Positions 1-11,841 of a DNA stretch of 64,000 bases are shown here, piece by piece. The position numbers and the translations under genes are program-made. The notes beneath the pieces were generated by a model. The model had not been told where the DNA came from, did not search any database, and saw only the letters and a list, made by a program, of their open reading frames with translations. Each line of letters begins with the position of its first letter. The stretch's first letter is position 1. The stretch lies in the NCBI GenBank assembly GCA_036346405.1, contig CM070553.1, forward strand, positions 77,998,976-78,062,975. The letters are read 5' to 3'. Origin of the DNA: Phyllostachys edulis. Taxonomy: Eukaryota; Streptophyta; Magnoliopsida; Poales; Poaceae.

Positions 1-958
1 TGGTCGAGGGTAGGCTTGTGGTGGCCATGCGAGGTCGGGCGGAGGAGGTGGTGCAGGCTCGGCGGCGGCAGCGCTAGAGGGCTCCTCCGACGCGAAGGCG
101 GCGAGCACCAGCCATGGCGACACGGCGAGTCCAACGGTGGCGGCGGCGACGACGCAGGGCAACGGAGGCGGCGCAATCGAAGCTCTAAGCCTACGGTGGC
201 CGGCGGCGAAGAACACGAATTCCGGCGGCGAGCACGGAGAGGAGTGAGTTGGGGGTTTGAGAAAAGGAGGCGGTGCGATCTCGGGGTGCCTTTATAGGGC
301 CGGGAGCTCGAGGCGGCGGCTACGTGGAGGTCGTGGCGGCGGCGATTCTTGAACGTGGGCGCCGGCCGCGAGGATGAGGGTTCTTGAGGTGGCGGCGTGG
401 TCGTGGAGGTCGTCGCTTTCATGAGGAACGGGAGGTTGGGGCGCCAGCGTGAAGCTTCGGCACGACCGCTCATGGCGGTTGCTTTCATGACAACGCCAAG
501 AAGAAAGCGACGAAGACGACGACCAGAAGGCGAGCCCACCCGTCGAGAGAGAGAGAGAGCGGCCTGTGGCGAATCTGATCCGCTTCGCCACGATCCAACG
601 GTGGAGGAGGGTTTGGGCTGAGATGAGCAGGATGGTAGAAGGAATTCGCCCGAATTCTATTGGAGATTTAAATAGCTTTTTCTTTTTAATAAAATACCGA
701 AATTCAAATAAGCAATGGAAAATAGCAAAAGACCTTGGAAAAATTCGAGAAAATTCTAGAAAATATATCCAAGCTCATAGAATCCAAATAAAATAGTTTT
801 GACTATTGTTCATGTTGGAATTATTCATTTTAAATTGTTTTGTTACACAAGGTCCAATATTAAGCTTTTAATTTAAATTCAAATAAATCCAAATGGTGAA
901 TTTTCTCTCTACCAACTATTCAAATGATTTTTAAGGTTCTGAAAATTGGGATGTTACA
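1..958 (-). repeat. 3' LTR of element A (partial, cut by window edge)
   Basis: Ends with the CA complement of the LTR start (TGTTACA, 952-958), directly after a polypurine tract. It is collinear with 22899-23869, the matching part of the 5' LTR. The AT-rich part (about 640-958) is almost identical between the two copies. The GC-rich part (1-640) differs mainly by small indels at CG, CAG/CTG and homopolymer sites. The short GC-rich ORFs here are not genes. Confidence 0.9.
289..297 (-). promoter_or_regulatory. TATA box of element A 3' LTR
   Basis: The minus strand reads CTATAAAGG in a GC-rich context. The same box is found at the equivalent place in the 5' LTR of A (23183-23192) and in LTR B (25869-25878). 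This suggests the U3/R boundary lies about 30 bp downstream on the minus strand. Start sites are inferred, not observed. Confidence 0.6.
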
Positions 959-975
959 AACCTCCCCCCCTTAGA
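959..975 (-). other. Polypurine tract of element A
   Basis: On the minus strand a purine run with seven consecutive G lies immediately before the LTR TGTAACATCCC. This is the usual plus-strand primer position in LTR retrotransposons. It marks the 3' end of the internal region and confirms the minus orientation. Confidence 0.8.
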
Positions 976-999
976 GGAATCTCGACCCCGAGATTCAGG

Positions 1000-2187
1000 C
1001 TAGCTGGAGAAAAGGCTGGGGAACTCGGCTTTCAACTCTTCTTCACGCTCCCACGTTGCTTCACCTTCCGAGTGGTGGCTCCACTGCACCTTGCAAAAAC
1101 GAACTGTCTTGCTTCTGGTCCGACGTTCTGCGACATCCAAAATCTTGACCGGTTGTTCTTTGTAGGTGAGGTCTTCTTTTAGTTCAATTGACTCTAATGG
1201 TGCTTGTTCTTCCGGCACACGAAGACACTTCTTCAACTGAGAGACATGAAAGACATCATGGACTCCCGCTAGCGATCGGCGGCTCAAGCGATAAGCTACT
1301 TCTCCACGGCGATCCAAAATCTTGAGCGGACCAACATACCGAGGGGCAAGCTTCCCTTTGGCGTGGAACCTTTTCACACCTCGAGAGGGCGTAACTCGGA
1401 GATACACAAAATCTTCGGCTCGGCGAGATCACGGCGAGCGATTATCGGCATAACTCTTTTGCCTCGATCGAGCTATCTTTAGCCTCTCTCGATCATGGAC
1501 ACTTGCTCTTACGCTTCTTGAATAATATCCGGACCAAAAGTCATGCGTTAATTTGTTTACGACCGAGTTCAACGGGGTTACGCAAGCACGACCATACAAA
1601 GCTTCAAATGGTGACATTTGTAAACCGCTTGATAAGCTGTTGTTGTACGAGAATTCGCATATGGTAAACTCTTATCCCAGCGGGTAGCATTTGCTAGAAC
1701 ACGGGCTCTCAACATATCTTCCAATATCTGGTTAACCCTTTCATCTGTCCATCCGTCAGGGATGATCGCGATCTTGAAATTTAGGTGAGTCCCTAAAGCT
1801 TCATGTAAACTCTGCCAAAATCGGGAGGTGAACCGAGATCCTCGATCGACACTATCTTCTTAGGTACACCATGCAAACCGACAATCTTCGACATGTGCAC
1901 TCTGCTAGACGATCTCTGATGCGTGGTTTTGACTGTAAGAAATGGGCAACTTTAGTCAAGCGATCCACTATTACCCAAATCGAATCATAACCCGAGTGAG
2001 TCTTGGGTAAACCGGTAATGAAATCCATTCGATTTCTTCCCACTTCCATTCTGGAATCTTCAAGGGTTGCAAATGAACTGCTGGCCTCGATGTTCGCTTT
2101 AACTTTTGACACACGTCGCACAAGGCGACGAACTCTGCGACGTCTCGTTTGATTCGCCACAAAACCTATTCTTAACATCTGATACAT
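1000..2187 (-). pseudogene. Element A integrase and C-terminal chromodomain (broken frame)
   Basis: The integrase zinc-binding and core domains are recognisable in two overlapping frames at 1852-2187 (CDVCQKLK, FITGLPK, VDRLTKVAHFL). A piece of the late core (SPFEALYGR) lies at 1429-1617. The last 135 codons (1407-1000) are open and carry the GPY/F-like segment (KLAPRYVGP, DVFHVSQLKKCL) followed by a chromodomain (VKILDVAERRTRSK, VQWSHHSEGEATWE). The chromodomain places A among the chromoviruses, whose integrase is thought to be guided to modified chromatin. Frames break at about 1410, 1620-1850 and 2165. Part of this may be sequence error, because similar breaks at CAG/CTG sites occur in the other copies. 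Confidence 0.85.
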
Positions 2188-2328
2188 CTTAGTACTACCA
2201 GGTGAATCGAATACTTTGAGTCATGGGCCTCCTTCAAAATCAGCTATCTCAATCCATCAATATCTGGAGCAGAATCGTTCATTGATCCACAAGATATCCG
2301 GTCATCCTTTGTGAAGTCCTTGAACTTC

Positions 2329-3850
2329 CTACATCATCTTCTTCTTAATGTCGGAGAACTCGACGAGTCTTTGGTGAGCTTGCGAATCTGCTTCTCCAAA
2401 GTGGATCGCACTTCGGTCGCCACAAATCCTTGAGACACTACTTCTAGCTTCACACGAATTCCTCTTGAAGCTTGAACAAGGCTCTTTCACTTCGAGCATT
2501 GCGGTGACTCTTCTGCTCAAAGCATCTGCAACGACATTGGCTTTACCAGGATGGTAATGGATTCCAAGATTATAATCCTTTATCAACTCTAGCCATCTTC
2601 TCTGTCTCATATTCAGATCTGACTGAGTGAAAATATATTTCAAGCTCTTATGATCTGTATACCTCCAATGATTCGGATGAGGTAATGGCGCCAAATCTTC
2701 AAAGCATGCACCACGCCTAATTCCGTGTCATGGGTAGGGTAATTTTCTTCATGCGGTCTTAAGCGCCTTGACGCTGCGTGTTTACGGCTCTTCCTTCTTG
2801 CATCAGGACACATCCTAATCCTTGACGCGAAGCATCACAATAGATATCAAAATCCTTGCGAATATCTGGCAGAATCAGCACTGGGGCTGAAGTCAAACGC
2901 TTCTTCAATTCTTGAAAACTTTCTTCACAAGCTGGGGTCCAGGTAAACTTTTTCTCTTTCTTCAACAATTGCGTAAGAGGTTTAGCAATTGATGAAAATC
3001 CTTCAATGAAGCGGCGATAATATCCTGCTAATCCTAAGAAATCGAATCTGAGTAGCGGTCTTGAAACATTCCCAATGTATCTGACTTTTACCTTCTTCAG
3101 GGTCAATCACATACTCCTGCAGCTGTCATTACATGACCAAGGAAATCCACTTCCTTCTTCCAGAAATCACACTTGCTAAACTTAGCATACAACTGATGCT
3201 CCCTGAGCTTCTCTAGGATTAATCTCAGGTGTTCAGCATGTTCTTCTTCTGACTTGGAGTAAACCAAAATGTCATCGATGAATACAACTACAAATTTGTC
3301 CAAATACTCCATGAATACCTTATTCATCATGTTCATGAAATAGGCAGGGGCATTGGTCAGACCAAAGGACATGACTAGGAACTCATAATGTCCATACCGC
3401 GTTGAGAAAGCGGTCTTAGGTATATCCTTGGGACAGATCTTCAATCGATGGTAACTTTGATGCAAGTCGATCTTGAGAACACTCGGCTCCCTTCATTTGA
3501 TCAAACAGATCATCTATCCGGGGCAATGGGTACTTATTCTTGATAGTGACTTCATTGAGAGCTCGGTAGTCGATGCACATTCTCATGCTTCCATCCTTCT
3601 TCTTGACAAACAAAACCGGTGCTCCCCAAAGCGACGAACTAGGCCTCACAAAACCTTTCTCCAAAAGTTCTTCTATCTGCTTTCTTCATCTCTACTAACT
3701 CATCGGTGGCATCCGATAGGGTCTCTTTGAGATGGGGCTGTTCTGGCACTAGATCGATGACAAACTCGATGTCACGATCGGTGGCATCCACGTAACTCTT
3801 CCGGGAATACATCTGGATACTCCTTGACGATCGCACATCTTCCAACGCGA
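2329..3850 (-). pseudogene. Element A reverse transcriptase and RNase H (broken frame)
   Basis: On the minus strand the RT begins near 3850 and its fingers are at 3664-3490 (FVKKKDGSMRMCIDYRALN). The palm is at 3465-3103, with the catalytic FIDD box followed by ILVYSKSEEEHAEHL. The thumb/connection and RNase H are at 3106-2759 (FLGLAGYYRRFIEGF, then DIYCDASRQGLGCVLMQ). The RNase H end is at 2694-2329 (YTDHKSLKYIFTQ, HYHPGKANVVADALSRR). The domain order PR-RT-RH-INT is that of Ty3/gypsy. At least four frame changes interrupt the reading frame, so no complete polyprotein can be read. Recognition is certain at the domain level; exact junctions are not. Confidence 0.88.
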
Positions 3851-5450
3851 CGGTCTTGGGCTATTGACTAACAAATGCCCATTACGCCTTGAGGTAGCTA
3901 GGAACTCCACTTTGTTTCCTTTGGTATCCTCGATTATAACGACTCTTCGACCACAATCTATGCGGCTTTGTGCTTGGTTAACCAATCCATGCCAAGGATG
4001 ACATCTATGGTTTGGGTGTCTAGAATAATTAGGTTAGCTAGAAACTCAACTCCACTATGAGTAACTTAGCCCTAAACAACCCACATTAGAACTTAGCTCT
4101 GCTCGGTATTGGACTAACAGAGTGCGCTTAAGATGCATAACTTCCAATTTATTCTTGGTTGCAAAAACTCCGAAACAAGCGAATCTGAAGCTCGAATCAA
4201 ATGCGAGCAGGCAGTCTTGAATTCACTAGGAACTTACCCAGTCTGACGTCTGGTGCTTCTGAGCTCCTTCAAGGTGGCGTGATTAACACGACCTCGACAA
4301 TGGTGGCGGCTCCTCTGGTTGATCGTTCCTGAGAAACTCCTTGGTTGTTCTGCGTTGGGGTCTTGGCGGTGTTGCTCCAAGGTTGAAGCGAATTTGGGGT
4401 GATAGTTCCTTCGAGGACACCGATTAGCAAAATGCCCTGGCCGACGGCAATTGTAACACACTCTTGGTTCACTCTGCGGTTGTTGTTCCACTGGGTGGGG
4501 TTGGTGGTGTAGGGTTCTGAGAATTCGAACGAAAGGACGAGTCTTTCAAGGCGGTGCAGTGTGTCTGAAAGCACTCGTGTGGTGAAGCGATTAAGCTAAC
4601 GTGGCACTACTCTTGCCCTCTGTTGTTGTGGTGATGGCTTCCTTGTGAATCATCCCACGCTATGGTGGTCCTCCAGTTCCTTGCGTTTGTCTTCCATAAC
4701 CAATGCCTTGTTAACCAACTCACGGAAATGCAGGAAGGTGTGGGCAAGCAGACCGACTTGCGATCTGAGTTGAACCCTTCAGAAGCGGCTCTGGCGAGAC
4801 ACATCGATGAGCGACATCCTCTGGAGCATAGCGGGCTAGTTGAGAAAACTTGTTCGTAGTCGATCAGCGACATACCCCTTGCTTGAGAGCGGAACTCATC
4901 CTTCTTCAAATCCATAATGCCTTGGTACATGATCTTGGCGAAAAACTCATGGAGAATTCTTCCCAAGTGATATTCTGCGGTGCTCCATCTTATTCTTGAA
5001 GTTCTCCCACCACTCGCCACCTACACCTCCATCGATAGGAGGCATACAAAACCTTCTCATGATCGCTGCATTGGGTGATCAGCGGCTTCCTCTCAATCAC
5101 GCTGAAGCCAATCATCGACCTCTCTTGGCGTGACATGTCGAGAGAAAGTTGGCGGACGGGTCCTCATGAATTGACCAACTTGGATGGTCCTCGATGACCA
5201 TGAGCGATCGGGCTCCTCCACGGCGATTGTTGTTGATGTTGTTGTTGTTGTTCATAGTCTCGCATCTGGTTCATCATCGTATACATCATCGAGTTTGTCT
5301 TGCCATGAAAGCTCAGAAGTTACGCAAGTCAATAGGAGGTGCTTGGGGTGGTCTTTGCTCCGTGAGGGGTTTGCTCGTTACTGCTTGATCCTTGGGCTCC
5401 GGATCCACTTGCGGCATATGGCGAGTCTGAACCATCTGGTGAGGTTCCAT
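3850..5450 (-). pseudogene. Element A gag and protease (broken frame)
   Basis: A candidate gag start is the ATG at 5450 (minus). A gag capsid segment at 5020-4607 contains GIMDLKKDEFRS, typical of Retrotrans_gag domains. A CCHC zinc knuckle at 4491-4440 reads CYNCRRPGHFANRC (CX2CX4HX4C). The protease region, roughly 4230-3850, is poorly preserved; the frame at 3985-3749 resembles the end of a retropepsin domain. A short proline/glutamine-rich N-terminal stretch encoded by a CAA repeat lies near 5240-5270. Gag would form the virus-like particle and bind element RNA. Several frame changes are present. Confidence 0.75.
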
Positions 5451-5803
5451 GGGTCGAGATAAGGTAGAGAGCACAAGGTGAGTTAAGAACTAGGCAGGGA
5501 GTAGATTAACCCAACAAACACATCTCAAGAAACTTGAATAAAATAATCTTCATTAATAGCTTAATAGCATGGCTGCAACAAATGCCTAAGGGCTTTTGCA
5601 CTCACACTTGCACAGGAAAATAAAAGCGAACCTAAGCACACAAGCTACCGCCTAAAGGCGACTATGAAAAGGGAAACTGGCTAAGCGACTAGACCGGAAC
5701 TTAAACTAACTACTCCTCGAGAAAGCCTCACGCACCCACAAGCTGCGCTCACACTAGTGTAGACTCGAAGTGGTGGCATCCTCGTGAATCGGTTACGATG
5801 CCC
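5451..5803. other. Spacer between the extra ORF and gag in element A
   Basis: About 350 bp of the internal region of A between the end of the extra ORF and the candidate gag ATG. I see no conserved domain or RNA gene in it. It probably serves as leader sequence for gag. Confidence 0.5.
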
Positions 5804-6467
5804 CTAACCGGTCTGCAGCAGTGTCTTTGAGTCTGCAGTCTGTTGGCTCCTCTGGTAGTCTTGAGCTCGACCGATCCTCTGGAATCTCTTGGATCCTCTT
5901 GACTTCTTCTCGATCTTCCTCTTGATCATCTTGAGCTCATGTTGACCGTAGAGAGCGTGCTCTAGTACGGCGATCCTTCCTCGGCTTCTTCCCAGGCCCG
6001 ATAGGCGCACCTCAGCTCGGTGGCGGCCATCTCCAGCCGACCCTTCTTGAGCAGCTGTGAATCGTGCAAGATGCACCACTGTGGCATTGCCCTCCCCGTT
6101 TGTAGACGGAAAGTGCGCGGATAGCTCCCTGAGCGGCTCTAGGATGGTAGCGGAAGGCGGTGTTCGCAGTTCTTCAGCGTAGATGTGGCGGAACTCGGAG
6201 TATGGCCAAGCGTGATGACTCTGGATTCCTTGCGTGAAGGTGATCCTCTGACCGAGATGTCCAAAGGTCGCCTCTAGTGTTCCTCTGGCGTGGCAAGTCG
6301 GTGGCGAGATCACACCACGATCTCGTCCAGTTGACCATGTACTTGCTGCCACGATACATTGGGCGTTGAAGCCTCCAAGTGTCTGCAGCAGCTTCCACAG
6401 CTCTGCGGCAAGTCCTCTGTTGCAATCTCCAAAGGTCTGAAGGTAAGGCATCTGTCAAGACAGACAA
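5804..6467 (-). CDS. Extra ORF (orf0-like) upstream of gag in element A
   Basis: An ORF of 215 codons (6451-5804, minus), with an overlapping alternative frame at 6467-6174 suggesting one or two local indels near 6350. It lies between the primer site and gag, where Ty3/gypsy elements usually have only leader sequence. The product has no retroviral domain I recognise. Its C-terminal third is rich in charged residues (KMIKRKIEKKSRGSKR) and may be helical. From memory, rice gypsy elements such as RIRE3/RIRE8 were reported to carry an orf0 of unknown function at this place; I could not check this. F and G lack any such ORF in their leader. No function is assigned. Confidence 0.55.
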
Positions 6468-6646
6468 GAGGCAAGAACCACGTTAAAACAGTGGGGAGAG
6501 GAAAGAAATTCCAGCAATAGATGAGTCAAGAAAGATGTAAGAGGAGTTAAGCAATTCATTTAGTCTTGTAAGTTAATTTTCTCTTAGAAAATAATTTGGA
6601 CACTCGAACGGCCAATCTAACTAAGGTCTAGACCTACAGTCAGTAT

Positions 6647-6659
6647 GGCTCTGATACCA
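6647..6659 (-). other. Primer-binding site of element A (tRNA-iMet type)
   Basis: The minus strand reads TGGTATCAGAGCC, complementary to the 3' end of initiator tRNA-Met, four bases inside the LTR edge at 6664. It confirms that 6664 is the inner end of the 5' LTR and that the element reads leftward. Confidence 0.88.
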
Positions 6660-6663
6660 CTTT

Positions 6664-6696
6664 TGTCGGGACCCAAAACTACGGTTCGGGACCCTC
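6664..6696 (-). repeat. Element A 5' LTR, inner end (left of F insertion)
   Basis: The 33-bp inner end of the 5' LTR begins TGTCGGGACCC on the plus strand, so the minus strand ends CCGACA. It is separated from the rest of the LTR (20733-23869) by element F. Its last five bases, CCCTC (6692-6696), are one copy of the target duplication of F. Confidence 0.88.
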
Positions 6697-9600
6697 TGTA
6701 ACATCCCAATTCTGAAAATGAGGGGAAATTAAAACTTTTTATTTATCTTTAGGTTCTTGAACCTTTTCTGTAATTCTTGTAAAAGAATTATGGGAATAGA
6801 AATCAAATCCCCAATATAAACTCCAATCAAAAACCTCCTGGATAAAAATCTTTTGTCCAACACTTGTAAATATTTTTCCTGAGTTCTAAGGAAGCCTTGT
6901 GACCCCTCTGAATTTTCTTACAATTTTTAGAAATTGTTTGAATAATTTTAGAGGCAAGTCAAACCTAGTTAAACCCTGGTCAAACCTCACTATCCATCCT
7001 TCTGGAATTTCCCTAGAAAAATTCATTGCACCAACTCTTCTGGAAATTTTATGGGAGGTTAATATGTTAGTCATAAAGCTCCTGTAAAAATTTCATAATT
7101 TTTGGTGTTGATTTGATACCCCAATTAAATCCCCAAAGTCTGCTGTTCAATTCAAACTCAACCTGGATTGTCTGTTCCACGGGCTTGAACCCGAGCCTGG
7201 CTCAGCCACTTGACCTGGTCAGACCGCCTAGCTGCACCAAGCGGCCTTGACTGGCGATCTCTTTTGGGCCGTTGGATTAAAATCGGCGGCCCATTTTCGA
7301 TACCCCTTCAAGAAGGCATCTTCTTTCTCGGCCCTTGATCTAAATCGTGCGGCTCGGCGTCGTCGTCCTCCTCCGCACCTCTCTCCTCTCGCGTGTGCAG
7401 CGGGCTATGGCGATGGAGTGGGCGCTACGTCGTCGCGTCACTTGGCGGTATTCAACGGGTCTCTGTGCAGCATTTAATGCTTCTACGTGCTCCTCCCGGT
7501 CCCTCCCCCCGCCTCCCGTCCTCTCGAGCTCCTTGGCGGAGAAAGGACCCGAGGCTCTCTGCGTTGCTCTCTTCCTCCTGGCTACTTAAGCCCTTTGGCC
7601 TCTTTCCTTGGCTTCCATTAGCCTCACAGATACTCTAGCGAGCACCCTCGGTCTTTGTTAGTGCTCCACTCGCCTTGTCACCGATTGCCGCCATTGCCGC
7701 CCTCTGGAGCTTGGTGAAGGCGGTGCTCGATGGCGCCCTCTCCTTTCTCTCTACTCGGCTTCTCTCTCTCACCTCTGTGGTGGTTAACCCTCTCCCAATT
7801 TTGGGTTTCCCTGCAGGAGTGAGGTGAATCGAGGATTTTGTAGCTCATGACACAACGCGCCCCTTCGTCTCCACCTCTGGTGAGTCCACCTCCTCTCGAT
7901 TCCCTCTCTGGCGGCATCGATGGGGTGAGTAGGGCCCGATTGATGACCCGTCGTGTTGTCTTCTCTCGGTGGCTTCTCCTCGTGCCGCCCGATGGCCGCC
8001 ATGCTTTCTTCGTCGGCAACCTTTGCTCCGCCACCCCAGCCTCTCTCGCGTCACTCGGGTGAGTCCTTTGGTAGCATGTAGTTACCGAGCACCGCTTGTA
8101 TGACGACTCGCGCGAGCTCCCCTCATGATTGTCGTTTCCGTAGAGTCGCCGCCGCCCCTCGCCGTCGCTGCCAGCTGTGGACCCTCACCGGAGGGTGAGT
8201 GGTCTTTGGCGTGACCGCATGCTATTGTGCACCGTGAGGTGCGCTTGGTTCGCGCCGCCGTCTGCGTGAGGTCGCCGGCGTTTAGCCGGTGAAGCCGTCG
8301 ATCGCGTGGTAATCACGGGCGCCGTTTTCGTTTTTGGTCGATGAGTGTGAGCCGTCCAATTGCGAGATCGTGGCGAGATCGATCGTAGTTGGCGTGTGCC
8401 TTTATGCCGCTTTCCACTATGAGCCGCCCGATCTTGATCAGCGGCCCACAATCCCGCTCCATTTTAGCGCGTGAGCCCAACCCGCCGACTTCGATTCAAC
8501 GTTGGCGTTGGATTCTCCATCACCGGTCCACGTTGCTAGCTTCGTGGGTGCTGCTGGCTGCTGTTGACCTGATCGTGGGCATACGATCCAGGATCTACGG
8601 TTCACAATAGGCCACGTCTTAATGGGTTTATGAATTTCCCGAGAGCTTTATTTTTGAACTGAAAAAGGTATTAATCTTTAGAAATGCATATCTTTTTCAT
8701 GTTAATTCATTTTTAGATGATTCCAGTTGTGTTAATCCTGTTATAACCTCAACTTTAATCTAAAAATGTTTAGGAGATTAATATGACTCCAGAAAAGCAT
8801 GAAATTAGATTTTAATCATTCTCAGCTTTATTAATTGCAATAAAATTTCTGTTAAATTGAAAAATGCATAACAAATTCAATATAAATCCTTTTTAGCTAA
8901 ACCCAACTTTGTTAATTCTGTTATTACCTACACTTCAATCTAAAAATAGTTATAATTATGTTTTAGTTGCAATAATGTCCAGAATTAACTTTGACTTTGC
9001 ATAGGCTTTAATTGTTTCTCTAAAAATCATTGTAACTTGTAAAATACATAACTAATTCTCTGTAACTGATTTTGGAGTGAATCCAAGTTTGTTGGATTCC
9101 TCCATTAATGAACTTGCTAGGAAAATTAATATTGAACATGTTACTGTTTTCAGAAAGAATAATTATGCATTATAATTTTGTTCAAGTTCTTGTCTTTAAA
9201 AATTGTAGAAGTTGCAATGTAACTCCAAAAGAGTTGAAACCACTTCCATTAGTCTTAGAATGTCATTACCTATCTACCGTAAAAATTTCATGTCCAGAAG
9301 ACCGCTAGAAAATATTTTATGAACAGTAGCCCTTTTAATTTAAATTGGATTTTTCTGGCCGAATTGAATTGTTTTGATCATATCTTTTGCATTAAAGATC
9401 CAAATCAGTTGATTCTTGTTTCTATATTCATGTTAAATCAATACCTTGCTGCTATAAAAATTTCAAATCATTCGGAGAACTTTTGCTGTTGGGTCTTGTT
9501 GCTTTTCTTTACTCTTATCGACTCTTTATCGCCTTTTCGTTAGGATTAGACATTTGTGGTAATCCGAGAACGATCCTCCGCAACAAAGTGACCCTCAACA

Positions 9601-11161
9601 GCCAGGCAAGCAGTTTGACCATGATTCATCCTATATTTGCAAGTCTATTATGTTGTTTAAACCCTATGTATGCATTGCTACTTTGTTTTAATTATGGTTA
9701 GTGGATCCTATAGTTGCATAATCTGTAGGAATACCATGTCTTTACTACCATGAGCCTAGGTTATTTGCTGTGGTTGGAGTTAGTGGATGAACTCCTATCA
9801 CTTAGTAGTTGTGATTTCAAATGCTTAGCAATGCTTAGATAACGGTAGAAATGGGCGATCATCGGCTTAGTCGATGGTCTTGATCACACAAATCTAAATA
9901 TTACTCCTTTATGTCCAGCACTTGTGCTTTGTTAATTTGTAAAGTAAAAATCTGAAAATAAAAGATTGTTTAGACTTGGGCATATTGGATGAATGGTGTG
10001 GTTTTTGGATTGTGGAAGTATGCCTAAGTCCCTAAGGACCGAGTTACTTGCGCCTCCGTCTTGAGCATATTATGACTAACCACACGAGGGGAAATGGGAC
10101 CCTCTTGACTAAGTACTTTGGAGGGTGTTAATTGGGGTCGCTCGGTTGGTGGTTTTAAAGATAAAATGTGTGTGTGTGGTGTGGGAGGAGCATTAGCTTC
10201 CGGTAGGTCGCCTAATGTCTCCTTCTCCCGTGGGTTGTGCGACTCAGAATTAGCATTGTCCATTGGAAATGTCTCGTAGGACTTAGCCGTGCAAGCATAC
10301 CTTGGAAGTGTGCTTAAAGGAAAGGCGGTCGGCGTGTGGGTGCAGTGGTACACCTGCAGGGATAAAACTATTGAATAGCCTCGTCCTAGGTTATGGACAC
10401 GCTCGGATCGCCCGTGAGAACTAGCCTACAACATTTAATTAAAACTTGACTTGGTTGGTATGAGCGGGAGTTCATGCTATTGTTGTGGTGACTAATGGGT
10501 TAGTCACTTCTAGGTTGTTCATGTTGTTGTTATTATGTATTATCTCGTTGTTATTTCAACAATTAAAAATGCTTTGCCAAATTGCCTTCAATCTATTATG
10601 TTATTGCAAATAAATGTTGCTTTATGCTAAATGAGACATACAACCTCCACTTACATAAAGCTTGCATGTAGCATATGTTATAGGCCTGTTATCTTACACG
10701 TAAGTCTTGCGGAGTACTTTATGTACTCATCGCCGTGGTTGTGGCATTTTGTGGCTTTTGTTGCAGAGGAGAGGGTGAGATCCTAGAGCCTCACTTTTGT
10801 CCCACGTGTTGCGGCTTCTTGACGGCTAGCTTGGCGGTCCCTCGAGATGCCTAGGGGTTAAGGCACACCGATTGGCTTTGTGTTATAGCCATCTTTATGG
10901 CACTTTTGCTTCATTGTTATCTCTTTAGAATTGTTGCTATTTGGCCTAAGGGCCCTCTTTGTAATAGCTATTCCATATTAATATTAACTTCGGTTTGTTG
11001 CTTATGTACTATGTGTTGTATGGAATTGATACATTCTTTTGTTGTGAGGTATGTATACTGCATCTGGGAGTATACATCTCTCGACCGGGTTTATTTGGTT
11101 GATAATACTAGGGTCAATTGGATGACTAAGTATTATGAGCCTAATAAATCCGGTGCTCACA
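6697..11161 (+). repeat. 5' LTR of element F (4465 bp)
   Basis: Starts TGTAACATCCCAATTC and ends GGTGCTCACA, followed by the primer site. Its parts are an AT-rich head (6697-7140), a GC-rich middle (about 7150-8620) with a possible weak TATA at 7583-7590 (TACTTAAG), an AT-rich stretch (8630-9540), then a tail (9540-11161) that is strongly conserved with the LTR of element G. Short ORFs in the GC-rich part differ between the two LTR copies and are not treated as genes. Confidence 0.92.
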
Positions 11162-11166
11162 AAAGT

Positions 11167-11178
11167 TGGTATCGAGCC
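11167..11178 (+). other. Primer-binding site of element F (tRNA-iMet type, one CAG read as CG)
   Basis: Reads TGGTATCGAGCC, five bases after the LTR. Elements A and G have TGGTATCAGAGC at this place, so CAG has become CG here. Given the pattern elsewhere in this window, I suspect a sequence error rather than a defective primer site. Confidence 0.8.
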
Positions 11179-11841
11179 ATCTGACCGTAATGTAACGCAA
11201 GCTTGGTCGTCTTTAGGATATTTTGAAAACCTATTTTCAAAGTATAAATGAGTTTTGAAAGCTTAAGTAATTCTCAGATTTTACTCCTCACCTATCTTAG
11301 CTTTCTCTTCTCATCTCACTCTAATTTGAGTTTTAAAAGTCGTTTTCCTCTCTTCCTTCTACAAAATAGTCAAGTTATCGATTAATTGGGTTTTGGGAAC
11401 TAATGAGTTTGGCAAATTGAAGTGTTAGCTGCCCTCTACAAGGTTTTGAAGTTTCGAAGTTGAAGAATTGCTTGGAGGCTTGGATGCAAAATCTGGACAG
11501 CAAGCATCAAATTTCGGACAGCAATCTCAAAGGTTTCTAATTAGGATAAATAATAAGAGGTTAATTCAACTAAAACTTGTGGGAATGAAAAAGGGTAAGA
11601 TGTGATACTAGTTAGCTAAGTATCTAACACTTATCTCGCTGTTTTAACCTTGCTCTCTAATAGTTCTAGATCTCATCTTACAATCTGAATTTTAATCTTC
11701 TCGATCAATTACTCGTTTATTCAATACGGGTTAGTTGAGTTGAGAAGTTGAGCCTTGTTTTTGGTGTTTCTTGGCTGTTTTGAGAGTCTTTTAGAAGCTT
11801 CTAAAGTTGATTTACTCGCTGTTTTGGCTTTTCGTTTAGGG
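11179..11841 (+). other. Untranslated leader of element F
   Basis: About 660 bp between the primer site and the candidate gag ATG at 11842, AT-rich and without a convincing ORF. It is collinear with the leader of G (38368-39030), except that F lacks the 90 bp that precede the gag ATG in G. It probably carries packaging signals, but none can be identified by eye. Confidence 0.55.

Noticed and set aside
6647..6659. tRNA-like sequence near LTR edges
   Set aside because: Only 12-13 bases complementary to a tRNA 3' end. It is a primer-binding site, not a tRNA gene; no tRNA cloverleaf was seen in the window.
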